Source: QVMM01 sp047030855
GTDB taxonomy: Bacteria; Bacteroidota; Bacteroidia; Bacteroidales; Dysgonomonadaceae
Assembly: GCA_047030855.1 (NCBI GenBank)
Contig: JBKYIJ010000008.1
Span: forward strand, 1,612,001-1,676,000
Reading direction: 5' to 3'
Length of the DNA: 64,000 nucleotides
In this document: in pieces, positions 1 through 8,709 of the stretch
Position numbering within the stretch: position 1 is the first letter of the stretch
How the letters are laid out: the number at the start of each line of letters is the position of its first letter
Notes under the pieces: generated by a model
Told to the model about the DNA's origin: nothing
Databases searched by the model: none
The model's input: only the letters and a program-made list of their open reading frames with translations
Made by a program: the position numbers and the translations under genes

Positions 1-2
1 CT

Positions 3-509
3 TTTGCTGCTGCCGCACTGGCATCATTACCACCCGACGAGCATGTGATGAGCGAGAAGCCGAGAAAGAACAGCGACTTTATCGTTTCGCCTTCCATGAG
101 AAAAAATATCCTGATTACAGGCATATTCTTTATCGTTTTGTTGCTCAGCATGCTGTATTTCTTAACTATCCCCGAATATTTGAATAAAATATTTTCTTAT
201 ATAGATTCTTCAGAACGTCTGATATACGCATTGTCTTGTTTCTTCACGATATTCGTTATACTTCAGTTTTGGAATATGTTTAATGCCAAAGCTTTTCAGA
301 CGGGGCGTTCCGCTTTTGCGAATCTGAAAAACTGCAAAGGGTTTGTGTTGGTTTCACTTCTTATATTAGTCGGACAATTCTTTATCGTTGAGTTTGGCGG
401 AGAAGTGTTCCGTGCTGTACCTATTCTGTTCAGAGATTGGCTTATTATAATTGCGGGAACATCCGTTATACTGTGGGCAGGGGAGATTGTAAGGTTTTTT
501 AAAAAGTAG
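3..509 (+). CDS. Calcium-transporting P-type ATPase, C-terminal end (partial)
   Basis: The reading frame is open from the left edge of the window, so this is the 3' end of a longer gene. The residues before the first possible start (reading ALASLPPDEHVMSEKPRK) match the end of the transmembrane core of PMCA/SERCA-like bacterial Ca2+ ATPases, which export calcium using ATP. About four hydrophobic segments follow, as expected for the C-terminal cation-ATPase membrane domain (M7-M10). The catalytic DKTG loop lies outside the window. A GTG at 45 could only start an artefactual fragment. The gene faces gnd tail to tail with a shared terminator between them. Family assignment is good; the ion specificity is inferred. 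Confidence 0.8.
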   Translation, partial: FAAAALASLPPDEHVMSEKPRKNSDFIVSPSMRKNILITGIFFIVLLLSMLYFLTIPEYLNKIFSYIDSSERLIYALSCFFTIFVILQFWNMFNAKAFQTGRSAFANLKNCKGFVLVSLLILVGQFFIVEFGGEVFRAVPILFRDWLIIIAGTSVILWAGEIVRFFKK

Positions 510-528
510 GTTATGTTTCCCTAAAATA

Positions 529-563
529 AAAAAGAATGGCTTTCAAATAAAGCCATTCTTTTT
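529..563. terminator. Bidirectional rho-independent terminator
   Basis: A perfect 15-bp inverted repeat (529-543 with 549-563, loop caaat) has A residues on one flank and T residues on the other, so it can end both the ATPase transcript (+) and the gnd transcript (-). It fills the short gap between the two convergent genes. Confidence 0.85.
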
Positions 564-585
564 GTATATAATAATATTGTAATTC

Positions 586-2041
586 CTACACGCTATATGC
601 CGAAGATGCCGTGTCTCCGCCATGTCCTGTCCAATTGGTATGGAAGAACTGTCCGCGGGGTTTGTCGACGCGTTCATACATGTGGGCGCCGAAATAATCG
701 CGTTGTGCTTGCAATAAATTGGCAGGCAACCTGTCGCAACGAAGCCCATCGAGATATGTCAGGGCTGAAGAAAGTGCAGGAACGGGAATGCCCTTCATCA
801 ATGCTTCGGCGCAAACGTGCCTCCAGCCTTTTTCGGCTTTTTCGATTTTATCTTTAAAGAAGGAATCCAATATAAGATGCGGAAGTTGCGGGTTTTTTGT
901 CAAAGGCTTTTTTGATATCGTTCAAAAACACCGAGCGTATAATGCAACCGCCTCTCCACATGAGGGCTATTCCTCCGTAGTTCAGATTCCATCCGTATTC
1001 TTTTGCTGCTTCCATCATCAGGTTATATCCTTGCGCGTATGAAATTATCTTTGCACCGTAAAGCGCCATTTTTATATCATCAGTCATTTGCACCCTGTCC
1101 CCTTCGAAAGAGGGTTTAACCATGTTTGTCAGTGATTTGGAAACTTCCCCGCGTAATTCTTTTTGTGCCGAAAGGCAACGTGCGAAAACCGATTCCGCAA
1201 TCAGGGTAAGAGGTATTCCGAAATTCAGAGCCGAATCGACCGTCCATTTTCCTGTACCTTTTTGTCCCGCAGCATCGAGAATTGAGTCGATTTGCGGTTT
1301 TCCGTTTTCATCTTTATATGCGAGTATGTCGGCTGTTATTTCGATCAGATAAGAACTAAGCTCTCCTTTGTTCCATTTTTTGAATATGTCGTGTTGTTCA
1401 TCGGCGCTTAGTCCGAGCAAGTCTTTCATTATTTGGTAGGCTTCGGTAATGATTTGCATATCACCGTATTCGATTCCGTTGTGCACCATTTTTACATAAT
1501 GTCCTGCTCCGCCTTCGCCTACCCAGTCGCAACAGGATATTCCATCGACTTTTGCAGCAATGGACTGGAATATATCTTTCACATAAGGCCATGCTTTTGG
1601 CGAACCTCCGGGCATTATGGACGGACCTTTCAATGCTCCTTCTTCGCCGCCGGATACACCCGTTCCGATATATAGCAATCCTTTTTCTTCTACGTATTTT
1701 ACTCTGCGGTTCGTATCCGTAAAGAGGCTGTTGCCTCCGTCAATAATAATATCGCCTTTGTCGAGCAGCGGTATCAGTATGTCGATAAAATCGTCTACGG
1801 GTTGTCCTGCTTTTACCATCAGCATTATTTTGCGGGGGCGTTCAAGCGAACTTACAAGTTCTTCCACGGAATGTGTTCCGATTATGTTTTTATTTGTTCC
1901 TCTGCCTTGTATAAAATGATCGACTTTGTCGACCGTACGGTTAAAAACAGCTACGGTATATCCTTTGCTTTCCATATTCAATACGAGGTTTTCTCCCATA
2001 ACCGCCAATCCGATCAGTCCAATATCTGCCAAATTTTTCAT
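586..2041 (-). pseudogene. gnd: 6-phosphogluconate dehydrogenase, decarboxylating, with a +1 frameshift
   Basis: Oxidative pentose phosphate enzyme converting 6-phosphogluconate to ribulose-5-phosphate with NAD(P)+. Visible marks: Rossmann GLAVMG at residues 11-16, SGGEEGA at 130-136, and the signature around HYVKMVHNG with the catalytic lysine near 184. The frame is lost near residue 381: the sense-strand run A6 (plus-strand T6 at 893-898) needs one A fewer to continue into the C-terminal part, which ends with the family's HTNWTGHGG motif. With that A removed the protein is 484 aa, normal for the family. The start at 2041 (MKNLADIGL) is preferred over upstream starts because it begins right at the Rossmann strand. 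Either a sequencing error or a real mutation; see the findings on A-run frameshifts. Confidence 0.88.
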
Positions 2042-2271
2042 ATCAATGAATATATTTAATTTAATTATTATACGATGTAAAACTATTTTACGGATAAAAC
2101 AGTTCATTTTTATAAATCAAATTTATAATATATTTTTAATTATAGAAAATATTTAATATTATTTTTCCTTTTCAGGTGAAGATGCCTGCTGTTTACTTAT
2201 TTTATTGAAATGGAATTAAACTTACTTATGTTAAAATAGATATCTATGTTATTCGAAATATGAATTTTGAA

Positions 2272-2279
2272 TATATTTG
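2272..2279 (+). promoter_or_regulatory. Candidate -7 box of the LRR gene
   Basis: TATATTTG fits the Bacteroidetes -7 consensus TAnnTTTG and lies about 47 bp before the start codon at 2326. No clear -33 TTG is present, so support is moderate. Confidence 0.45.
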
Positions 2280-2325
2280 CAGTTTCATAACGGTAATATG
2301 AAAATATAGACTTTATGTTCTTAAT

Positions 2326-4242
2326 ATGAAATATATTATATACTTAACACTCTCCTTACTATTTTCGCCTCTTTTTTTAACTGCACAGACTTTCGACACA
2401 AACGATAAGGAAGGCTTACGGATCTTTTTGCGTCAACCGTCGTCAGTCGAAAATAAATTAAATCTGGAATGTATAGGATTGAGTGTCGGTGATACCTTAA
2501 ATTGGAATACTTCTGAAGATTGGATACACAAAATACAAAATACTACAAGCCTGAATTATATTGATTGGGAGTGGAATCAAAGCCGTCCTAACAGATTGAA
2601 ACGACTGGAAATAAAGAAATTGGATGTTGACAATAGCTCTGCACCCAGCCTGAGTGGAGTTCTCGATTGCGGTTTATTTTCGGAATTGGAATATCTCGAT
2701 TGCAGTAACAATAAAATATCAGGATTAAGATTAAACCAGAATTTTAATTTGAAGGAGTTGAACTGTTCACGCAATGATCTGGCATATTTGAATGTTGCTC
2801 AGAATGTTCGTTTAAGTTCTTTAGACTGTTCCTATAATAAAATATCTTCATTGGATCTGATGATGAATGCGAACCTCGGCACATTGAACTGTTCGGGCAA
2901 TATGCTGTCAGAGCTGGATATTGCTTCGAATATTTTTATTGAAACATTATATTGTTCCGATAATCGGATAAATAAGATAGACTTACCTGTTTCTAACTAT
3001 TTAAAATACTTAAATTGTTCTGATAACAGAATCGCAAATATTAATGTAAACAATAACACCAGCCTCGAATTTCTATCGTGTTCGAATAATCAGTTGTCTA
3101 ATTTGGACATATCGGGAAATACCGATTTAGCTATCGTCTATTGTGGCGGAAACGCTTTGTCTAATCTGGATGTTTCGGACAATCTTGGTTTAAATACGCT
3201 GTATTGTTCAGATAATCAGCTGTCATCTATTGATTTGTCCAAAAATATACTTTTGGAATACTTCTTTTGTTCCGATAACCAGATCACTGAATTGAATGTT
3301 ACAGGCAACGAAAAATTAAAGACATTGTATTGCAACAACAACAATCTGGAGAATATCGACGTAACCCAAAATATTAATCTGGAGCATCTTTACTGTTCGG
3401 GCAATAAAATAAAAGATGTCTTCACTTCAAGCAATGAAAAACTGATGACATTTCATTGTGCCGATAATCTTTTAAACCAAATTGATCTGGCACATAATCC
3501 GAATCTTATAAGTTTGAACTGTTCATACAATAAATTGAACAGTCTTGATCTGTTTCAAAATACGAAACTCGGATTTATAGACTGTTCGAACAATCAGATC
3601 GTAAATCTTGAATTAAATTCGCTTACAGACGCTTTCAGTACATTCGTATGCAATAATAATGACTTGAAGTTTTCGACTCTTCCGATTGATCTTATTACAA
3701 AAGGAAATCTTTCGTCATTGGTTTACGCTCCGCAAAATATAATAAATGGGGATGAATACGCTTCTTACGAGATTATAGACCTGAGCAGCGAATACAAGTT
3801 CAATGAAAAAACTACGTCATATACATGGGTAGATGATTCTGATAATGCAGTATCCTTTAACAATAAAGGAGAAGGGCTGTTCTCATACAGAACGGAAGAG
3901 GACGAATTTTTCACCTGCCGGATGGTTAATGCAACCTTCCCCGATTTGACTTTGGAATACCGTGTAATGATACAGCAAGATACATTGCCTCTTGGCGTAG
4001 GAAACAACGGAAGTGACAGAACTAATATTTATTATGATCCTCAAAATAAAACTCTATATATAACCGGAGAAGATGAGATTAAAAGCATTCTTCTGATAGA
4101 CATGCAGGGACGCGTATTGCAACGTTTCTCACCATTACAAAAGACCGCTGAACTTTCGTTTGAGAAATTGAATCAAGGGGTTTATATTGTTCAGGTATCG
4201 ATGTCTTCGGGTAAAGGGGTAATTCGAAAAATAAGAAAGTGA
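2326..4242 (+). CDS. Exported leucine-rich repeat protein with T9SS type A sorting domain
   Basis: 638 aa. Residues 1-20 form a Sec signal peptide ending near LTAQ. From about residue 118 to 450 there are about 16 repeats of roughly 21 residues on the pattern LxxLxCSxNxLxxLDLSxN. A cysteine recurs at the same position in every repeat, which should stack as a ladder along the solenoid. After a linker region, the last ~75 residues (IYYDPQNKTLYITG onward, ending in KGVIRKIRK) look like a T9SS C-terminal sorting domain, so the protein is probably exported and anchored or released at the surface. LRR proteins of this type often bind host or microbial partners, but the ligand here is unknown. Stands alone, convergent with obgE. 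Confidence 0.85.
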   Translation: MKYIIYLTLSLLFSPLFLTAQTFDTNDKEGLRIFLRQPSSVENKLNLECIGLSVGDTLNWNTSEDWIHKIQNTTSLNYIDWEWNQSRPNRLKRLEIKKLDVDNSSAPSLSGVLDCGLFSELEYLDCSNNKISGLRLNQNFNLKELNCSRNDLAYLNVAQNVRLSSLDCSYNKISSLDLMMNANLGTLNCSGNMLSELDIASNIFIETLYCSDNRINKIDLPVSNYLKYLNCSDNRIANINVNNNTSLEFLSCSNNQLSNLDISGNTDLAIVYCGGNALSNLDVSDNLGLNTLYCSDNQLSSIDLSKNILLEYFFCSDNQITELNVTGNEKLKTLYCNNNNLENIDVTQNINLEHLYCSGNKIKDVFTSSNEKLMTFHCADNLLNQIDLAHNPNLISLNCSYNKLNSLDLFQNTKLGFIDCSNNQIVNLELNSLTDAFSTFVCNNNDLKFSTLPIDLITKGNLSSLVYAPQNIINGDEYASYEIIDLSSEYKFNEKTTSYTWVDDSDNAVSFNNKGEGLFSYRTEEDEFFTCRMVNATFPDLTLEYRVMIQQDTLPLGVGNNGSDRTNIYYDPQNKTLYITGEDEIKSILLIDMQGRVLQRFSPLQKTAELSFEKLNQGVYIVQVSMSSGKGVIRKIRK

Positions 4243-4252
4243 TTATATAGGA

Positions 4253-4282
4253 AAGAAGAGGATTTTTAAAAATCCTCTTCTT
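4253..4282. terminator. 30-bp perfect palindrome between LRR gene and obgE
   Basis: The sequence from 4253 to 4282 is a perfect inverted repeat (arm AAGAAGAGGATTTTT). It begins 10 bp after the LRR stop and covers the obgE stop codon and the last codons of its acidic tail. Symmetry makes it usable by both converging transcripts, but there is no separate U tract, so termination is inferred. Confidence 0.55.
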
Positions 4283-5418
4283 CGTAATTTATATCTTCAT
4301 CAAATAGTTCTTCATCCTCCTCAATTTCCTCTTCGGGTATATAATCTTCGCTGCTGTCAAACTCGATGCTTCTGACTTCAAGATCGCGATGAAGCATGTT
4401 TGTTGCCAGTTCTTTTCTGTAATTTCCGTCCCTGTTCAATTCGTGCCATAGCAGATCTTTCAGTTGCTGAATGTTGTAGCCTGTAACGGACGAAATGAAT
4501 ATATGGGGAATGTCGGGCAGATCCTTGCTGATTTCTGCGATCAGTTCTTCGTCCAGCATGTCGGATTTGGAAATGGCTAATACCCGATTCTTATCCAGAA
4601 GTTCAGGATTATACTGAACCAGTTCGTTCAATAGTATTTTATATTCTTTATGAATGTCGTCAGCATCGGCTGGAACGAGAAATAAAAGCAAAGAATTTCT
4701 TTCGATATGCCTTAAGAAGCGATGCCCCAAACCTTTTCCTTCGCTTGCGCCTTCTATGATTCCCGGAATATCCGCCATTACAAAAGACTTATGATCGTGA
4801 TAGCCGACAATTCCCAGATTCGGTTCGAGAGTAGTGAACGGATAGTTCGCGATCTTTGGCTTTGCGGCTGTCATAACCGACAGCAGGGTAGATTTCCCTG
4901 CATTCGGAAAACCGACCAGTCCTACATCGGCAAGTACCTTAAGTTCAAGTATAATTCTTTTCTCCTCATAAGGTTCGCCCGGCTGAGCATATCGCGGAGC
5001 CTGATTAGTGGCTGTTTTAAAGTGATTGTTGCCGCGTCCTCCACGTCCTCCGCGCAATAAAATTACTTCCTGCCCGTCCTCTGTGATGTCGCACAGATAT
5101 TTACCTGTTTCGGCATCATAAGCTACTGTGCCGCAAGGGACGTCTATAATCTTCGAGTCCCCTTTTTTCCCCGAAGAAAGCCTTCCCGAACCGCTTTCGC
5201 CATGTCCTGCAAGTATATGCCGCTGAAATTTTAAGTGCAACAGTGTCCAATAGTTCCTGTTCCCTCTGAGTATTACGTGCCCGCCGTCGCCGCCGTCACC
5301 GCCGTCAGGACCGCCTTTAGGTATGTATTTTTTCTCTTCGGAAGTGGGTTGAGCCTCTGCCGCCTTTTCCCGAGCGGCAATATATTTTTACGTAATCAAC
5401 GAAATTTGAATCTGCCAT
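4266..5418 (-). pseudogene. obgE: GTPase Obg with a +1 frameshift near its start
   Basis: Essential ribosome-associated GTPase. The frame starting at ATG 5418 reads MADSNFVDYVKIYCRSGKGG, the start of the glycine-rich Obg fold, and then hits a stop. The sense A6 run (plus-strand T6, 5328-5333) with one A removed continues as EKYIPKGGPDGGDGG and joins the long downstream frame. That frame holds the rest of the Obg domain, the G1 motif GFPNAGKS (about residue 169), the DIPG switch II and an acidic tail. The corrected length is 383 aa, as usual in Bacteroidales. Because ObgE is normally indispensable, a sequencing/assembly error or expression by slippage is more likely than true loss. It lies 101 bp after adk, behind an apparent terminator. 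Confidence 0.9.
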
Positions 5419-5440
5419 TATTATATATCTTACATAAATA

Positions 5441-5481
5441 AAACAAAAAGGGGTTTAGGAAAACTACCGATCCTAAATCCC
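5441..5481 (-). terminator. Terminator between adk and obgE
   Basis: On the minus strand GGGATTTAGGA and TCCTAAACCCC form a stem with one bulge, followed directly by TTTTTGTTTT. It sits after the adk stop and before the obgE start, so it could separate or attenuate obgE expression. Confidence 0.6.
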
Positions 5482-5519
5482 GATACTTTATAATACAAAT
5501 AAGTCGCTTTTTTGCCGAG

Positions 5520-6101
5520 TTATTTCACTTTGTCGATGATGGCACAAATGCGGGCAAAGATTTCGTCTTTTGTTCCGAGCCCTTCTATCGAATGTAGTTT
5601 ACCTTCTTTCAGATACTGATCTTTCAAAGGCGATGTCTGGTTATAGTAAACGTCCAAACGTGCTTTTATCGTTTCATAATTGTCATCGGTACGCCCCGTT
5701 TCTTTACCTCTGTTCAGCAATCGGCTTATAAGTTCTTCTTCAGGAACGTCGAGGCTTATCACGGCGGCTATTTTCTGCCCCCTGTCCGCCAGCATTTCTT
5801 CAAGCGCCTTGCCTTGCGGAATCGTGCGGGGAAAACCGTCGAATATAACGCCTTTGCAGGACGGTTTTTTTGTCCTTTCGTCAAAAACTTTGGCAAGAAT
5901 ATCCACCATCAAGTCGTCAGGGATAAGTTGCCCTTTCGACATATAACTTTCGGCAAGCTTTCCTAATTCGCTTCCCGAATCGCGTTCCGCCCTCAGTACG
6001 TCTCCTGTCGAAATATGAGCCAGTCCGTATTTCTTTATGATATATTCGCTCTGCGTTCCTTTTCCCGAACCGGGAGCTCCGAAAATTACGATATTCAGCA
6101 T
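5520..6101 (-). CDS. adk: Adenylate kinase
   Basis: 193 aa. Catalyses ATP + AMP to 2 ADP in the cytoplasm. The P-loop GAPGSGKGTQ is at residues 8-17, the AMP-binding region includes STGDVLR, and DGFPRT follows near residue 90. The LID is the short form without zinc cysteines (RGKETGRTDDN), which explains the length below the ~215 aa of long-type enzymes. It starts 20 bp after hpt, so the two are probably co-transcribed. Nothing is missing. Confidence 0.96.
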   Translation of the reverse strand: MLNIVIFGAPGSGKGTQSEYIIKKYGLAHISTGDVLRAERDSGSELGKLAESYMSKGQLIPDDLMVDILAKVFDERTKKPSCKGVIFDGFPRTIPQGKALEEMLADRGQKIAAVISLDVPEEELISRLLNRGKETGRTDDNYETIKARLDVYYNQTSPLKDQYLKEGKLHSIEGLGTKDEIFARICAIIDKVK

Positions 6102-6121
6102 TTTACAGTATGATTTATATT

Positions 6122-6661
6122 TTACGCTTTTATTTTATATATATCGGGAAGGTTCCTGCCGTATCCGTCATAATCCAAGCCATAGCCGACTATGAAGTCA
6201 TTAGGAATCTCTAACGCTATATAATCGAGGTTGACAGGATATTTCAGGGCATTGGGTTTAAACAGCAGAGTTGCTATCTTTATTTCTTTCGGATCGTCAC
6301 AGTTTAACTGATCCAAAATCAGGTTCATCGTATTGCCCGTGTCAACGATGTCTTCAACGATAACAATCGTGCGTCCCGCTATTTCTTCTTCAAGCCCGTA
6401 TATTTCCTTCAAAGTCCCTGTCGAAGTTGTCCCTCTGTAAGAAGCCATTCTCACGAAAGTTATTTCACAAGGAATTTTTATGTTTTTCATCAGTTCTGCC
6501 GCAAACATGAACGAACCGTTCAGCACGCAAACAAAAAGCGGATCTTTGTCTGAAAGGTCTTTATTCATCTGATCTGCAATGCCTTTTATTGCACTATCTA
6601 TTTTTGCTTTTGGGATAAAGATTTCAAACTCTTTATCTTTTATTTTTATAACATCACTCAT
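6122..6661 (-). CDS. hpt: Hypoxanthine phosphoribosyltransferase
   Basis: 179 aa. Purine salvage enzyme joining hypoxanthine or guanine to PRPP. The PRPP-binding motif IVIVEDIVDTGNTM is at residues 99-112, with the acidic pair E103-D104, and the N-terminal flexible-loop region is present. Length is normal. First gene of an hpt-adk(-obgE) cluster found in many Bacteroidales. A TAAATTTG box lies about 30 bp upstream of the start. Confidence 0.95.
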   Translation of the reverse strand: MSDVIKIKDKEFEIFIPKAKIDSAIKGIADQMNKDLSDKDPLFVCVLNGSFMFAAELMKNIKIPCEITFVRMASYRGTTSTGTLKEIYGLEEEIAGRTIVIVEDIVDTGNTMNLILDQLNCDDPKEIKIATLLFKPNALKYPVNLDYIALEIPNDFIVGYGLDYDGYGRNLPDIYKIKA

Positions 6662-6690
6662 AGGTTACGGCATCAAATTATTTGAAAGTG

Positions 6691-6698
6691 CAAATTTA
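6691..6698 (-). promoter_or_regulatory. Candidate -7 box for hpt-adk
   Basis: On the minus strand the sequence reads TAAATTTG, matching TAnnTTTG, about 30 bp before the hpt start codon. A convincing -33 element is not seen. Confidence 0.45.
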
Positions 6699-6812
6699 GC
6701 ATAAATAGATTAATCATACAGCATTATCTTTATTTTTTACAGCAGATTTAATATTTTCATTTTTATATCAATAACGCGGCTCGAATTTGAATTATTAAAA
6801 AAATATAGAAAA

Positions 6813-6844
6813 TTGCTGATAAAACCGCAGTTTAGTTATATTTG
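6813..6844 (+). promoter_or_regulatory. Promoter of the mechanosensitive channel operon
   Basis: TTG at 6813-6815 and TATATTTG at 6837-6844 are separated by 21 bp, close to the Bacteroidetes -33/-7 arrangement. The start codon follows 22 bp later, which also fixes the gene start at 6866. Confidence 0.6.
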
Positions 6845-6865
6845 TCATTACAATAAATTATATAA

Positions 6866-8185
6866 ATGGACGCAAAAGATATAAAGTCTGACTTTTCTAA
6901 CTTAAATGCTTGGATTCAGGATCTTCTTATAAGCATGGGCATTTCCGAACAATGGACAAATTATGTTAAGTTTGTTCTGTTGCTGGCATTGGCTGTTCTC
7001 ATTGTCTATTTACTGCAATTTCTGGTAAGGAATATCCTTACGTTTATATTTAAAAAAGTTACCAAGGCGACATCATTATCCATTTTCAGGTATGCAATTA
7101 ACAACAGGGTTCCGCATTATCTGGCTCTTGTTGTACCTTATACATTTGTGCGGACAGTTATTCCTATAATTTTTGAAGATTTCCGAGGGTTTATTTCCCC
7201 TTGTCTGAAACTGACGGATATCTATATGGTTTTTATGATAATCTGGACTTTGATGTCAATCATAAAATCCTTGACTGATGTGGTGCAGGAAAAGGAGGCT
7301 TTCAGAAACAAGCCATTTAAAAGTTATCTTCAAGTCGTACAGATCATATTTTACATATTCGGTGCGGTTGCGATATTTTCCATTCTGACAGGGAAATCGG
7401 CTACTACGTTTTTTGCTGCGATGGGAGCGGCTTCTGCTGTTTTGATGCTGATGTTTAAAGATACGATAATGGGTTTTGTGAGCAGTATTCAGTTGTCCAG
7501 CAACGATATGCTGCGCATAGGCGATTGGATTACGATGAGCAAATACGGCGCTGACGGAACGGTGACAGAGATTAACCTGACGACGGTGAAGGTTATGAAC
7601 TTCGATAATACGATAACGACTATTCCTACTTATTCGCTTATTTCGGACTCTTTCCAGAATTGGAGAGGCATGCAGGAATCGGGAGGGCGGCGTTTCGTCC
7701 GTTCTTTGTATGTCAATCAGTCCGATATTACTGCAGTCAGTGATGACGAGCTGGAGAAAATGAAGAAAGTGGACGCCTTGAAGGAATATATTGAACAGAA
7801 ACAAGTTGCCCTGAAAGAGGCAAACGACAGCCTGAAAACCGATATGTCGGTTCCGTTAAACGGCTATCGCCTTACGAATTGCGATCTGTTTATTCAGTAT
7901 GCAACATGGTATCTGCAAAACAATCACGGTATCAGACAAGACGTGACCCTTATGGTACGCACGCTGGCTCCTACTTCCGAGGGACTTCCCATACAATTGT
8001 ACGCATTTACCGATACGACTGCTTTGGTGTCTTACGAAAATACAATCTCGGAGATAGTGAATCATCTGATAAGTTCTTTGAAATATTTTAATCTGAGAAT
8101 TTATACTACAACGGCTTCGGATTCTTACGATATTTATATTAAAGACAAGGTGCAAATCTCAACACAACCGAATACATTAAATTAA
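6866..8185 (+). CDS. YbdG-like mechanosensitive ion channel
   Basis: 439 aa. Inner-membrane MscS-superfamily channel of the YbdG/miniconductance type, which releases solutes on osmotic downshock. About five hydrophobic segments occupy residues 25-215. The pore-lining/upper beta region reads AAMGAASAVLMLMFKDTI then FVSSIQL, and the cytoplasmic beta domain contains GDWITMSKYGADGTV and the TTIPTYSL motif around residues 230-265. The W-R-G-M and GGRR features after it are typical of YbdG-type rather than short MscS. First gene of a probable four-gene transcript; the next gene starts 11 bp on. Confidence 0.9.
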   Translation: MDAKDIKSDFSNLNAWIQDLLISMGISEQWTNYVKFVLLLALAVLIVYLLQFLVRNILTFIFKKVTKATSLSIFRYAINNRVPHYLALVVPYTFVRTVIPIIFEDFRGFISPCLKLTDIYMVFMIIWTLMSIIKSLTDVVQEKEAFRNKPFKSYLQVVQIIFYIFGAVAIFSILTGKSATTFFAAMGAASAVLMLMFKDTIMGFVSSIQLSSNDMLRIGDWITMSKYGADGTVTEINLTTVKVMNFDNTITTIPTYSLISDSFQNWRGMQESGGRRFVRSLYVNQSDITAVSDDELEKMKKVDALKEYIEQKQVALKEANDSLKTDMSVPLNGYRLTNCDLFIQYATWYLQNNHGIRQDVTLMVRTLAPTSEGLPIQLYAFTDTTALVSYENTISEIVNHLISSLKYFNLRIYTTTASDSYDIYIKDKVQISTQPNTLN

Positions 8186-8196
8186 ATAACGAAATT

Positions 8197-8647
8197 ATGA
8201 AAAAGATCATTTTACTTTTTAGCCTGATATTTATTACTGTAAACATATATTCAAGCGATATACCCGAATCGGCCGTGCCTGCCGGCGTTAAGTCTTACAT
8301 AACCAAACATTATCCTGCTGCTAAAAATATAGAATGGGAATATAAAAACAAGAAAGATTATTACGAAGCTGAGTTTTATTTGGACGGCAGAGAGATAAAG
8401 CTTGAAATAGATTCATCGGGCAAACTGCTTTATTCAAAAGAAGATATGTTCATAAAAGATATTCCTGCTTTTGCTACTTCTTATATCAAGAAAAATTATC
8501 CTAATACCGAAATATTGGGAGCAAATAAAAGGGTAAAGGACGGGCAAACCAGTTATAGCGTAGGAGTTGCCATACTTAATAAAAAAGGGAGATATGAAAC
8601 ACCGAAACATTGTGTTCGACAGCACAGGAAATGTACTTAAAGAGTAA
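8197..8647 (+). pseudogene. PepSY-like (BLIP-like) exported protein with a late frameshift
   Basis: A signal peptide (1-20, ending IYSSD) is followed by two ~60-residue PepSY-like repeats with the family's spacing VPAGVKSYITKHYPAAKN ... IEWE and IPAFATSYIKKNYP, as in the PF11396 putative beta-lactamase-inhibitor-like proteins of Bacteroidetes. The native frame shifts at the A6 run 8581-8586 and ends in an unrelated tail at 8640. With one A removed the tail becomes HRNIVFDSTGNVLKE and stops at 8645-8647 (149 aa), which fits the second repeat. Periplasmic location is inferred; function is unknown. Confidence 0.78.
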
Positions 8648-8709
8648 AGAAGAAACTACGCGTAAACATACGAATGTCTTAAACACAAAAAATATAATAT
8701 TAAGGAGAT

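Noticed and set aside
36..44. Start of an independent 154-aa membrane protein at 45
   Set aside because: The frame is open to the window edge and the residues before 45 match the P-type ATPase family, so this is a truncated gene rather than a short one.
889..903. Programmed frameshifting in gnd at the A6-CCC site
   Set aside because: The needed change is +1 at an A run and there is no stop-slippery arrangement as in known programmed sites; an extra A is the simpler reading.
2650..3680. CRISPR-like regular DNA repetition (about 63-bp period)
   Set aside because: The period equals 21 codons and the units are degenerate at the DNA level; it is the LRR coding sequence.
7256..7804. 182-aa open frame antisense to the mechanosensitive channel gene
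   Set aside because: Lies wholly within the channel gene, has no domain-like pattern and no promoter.
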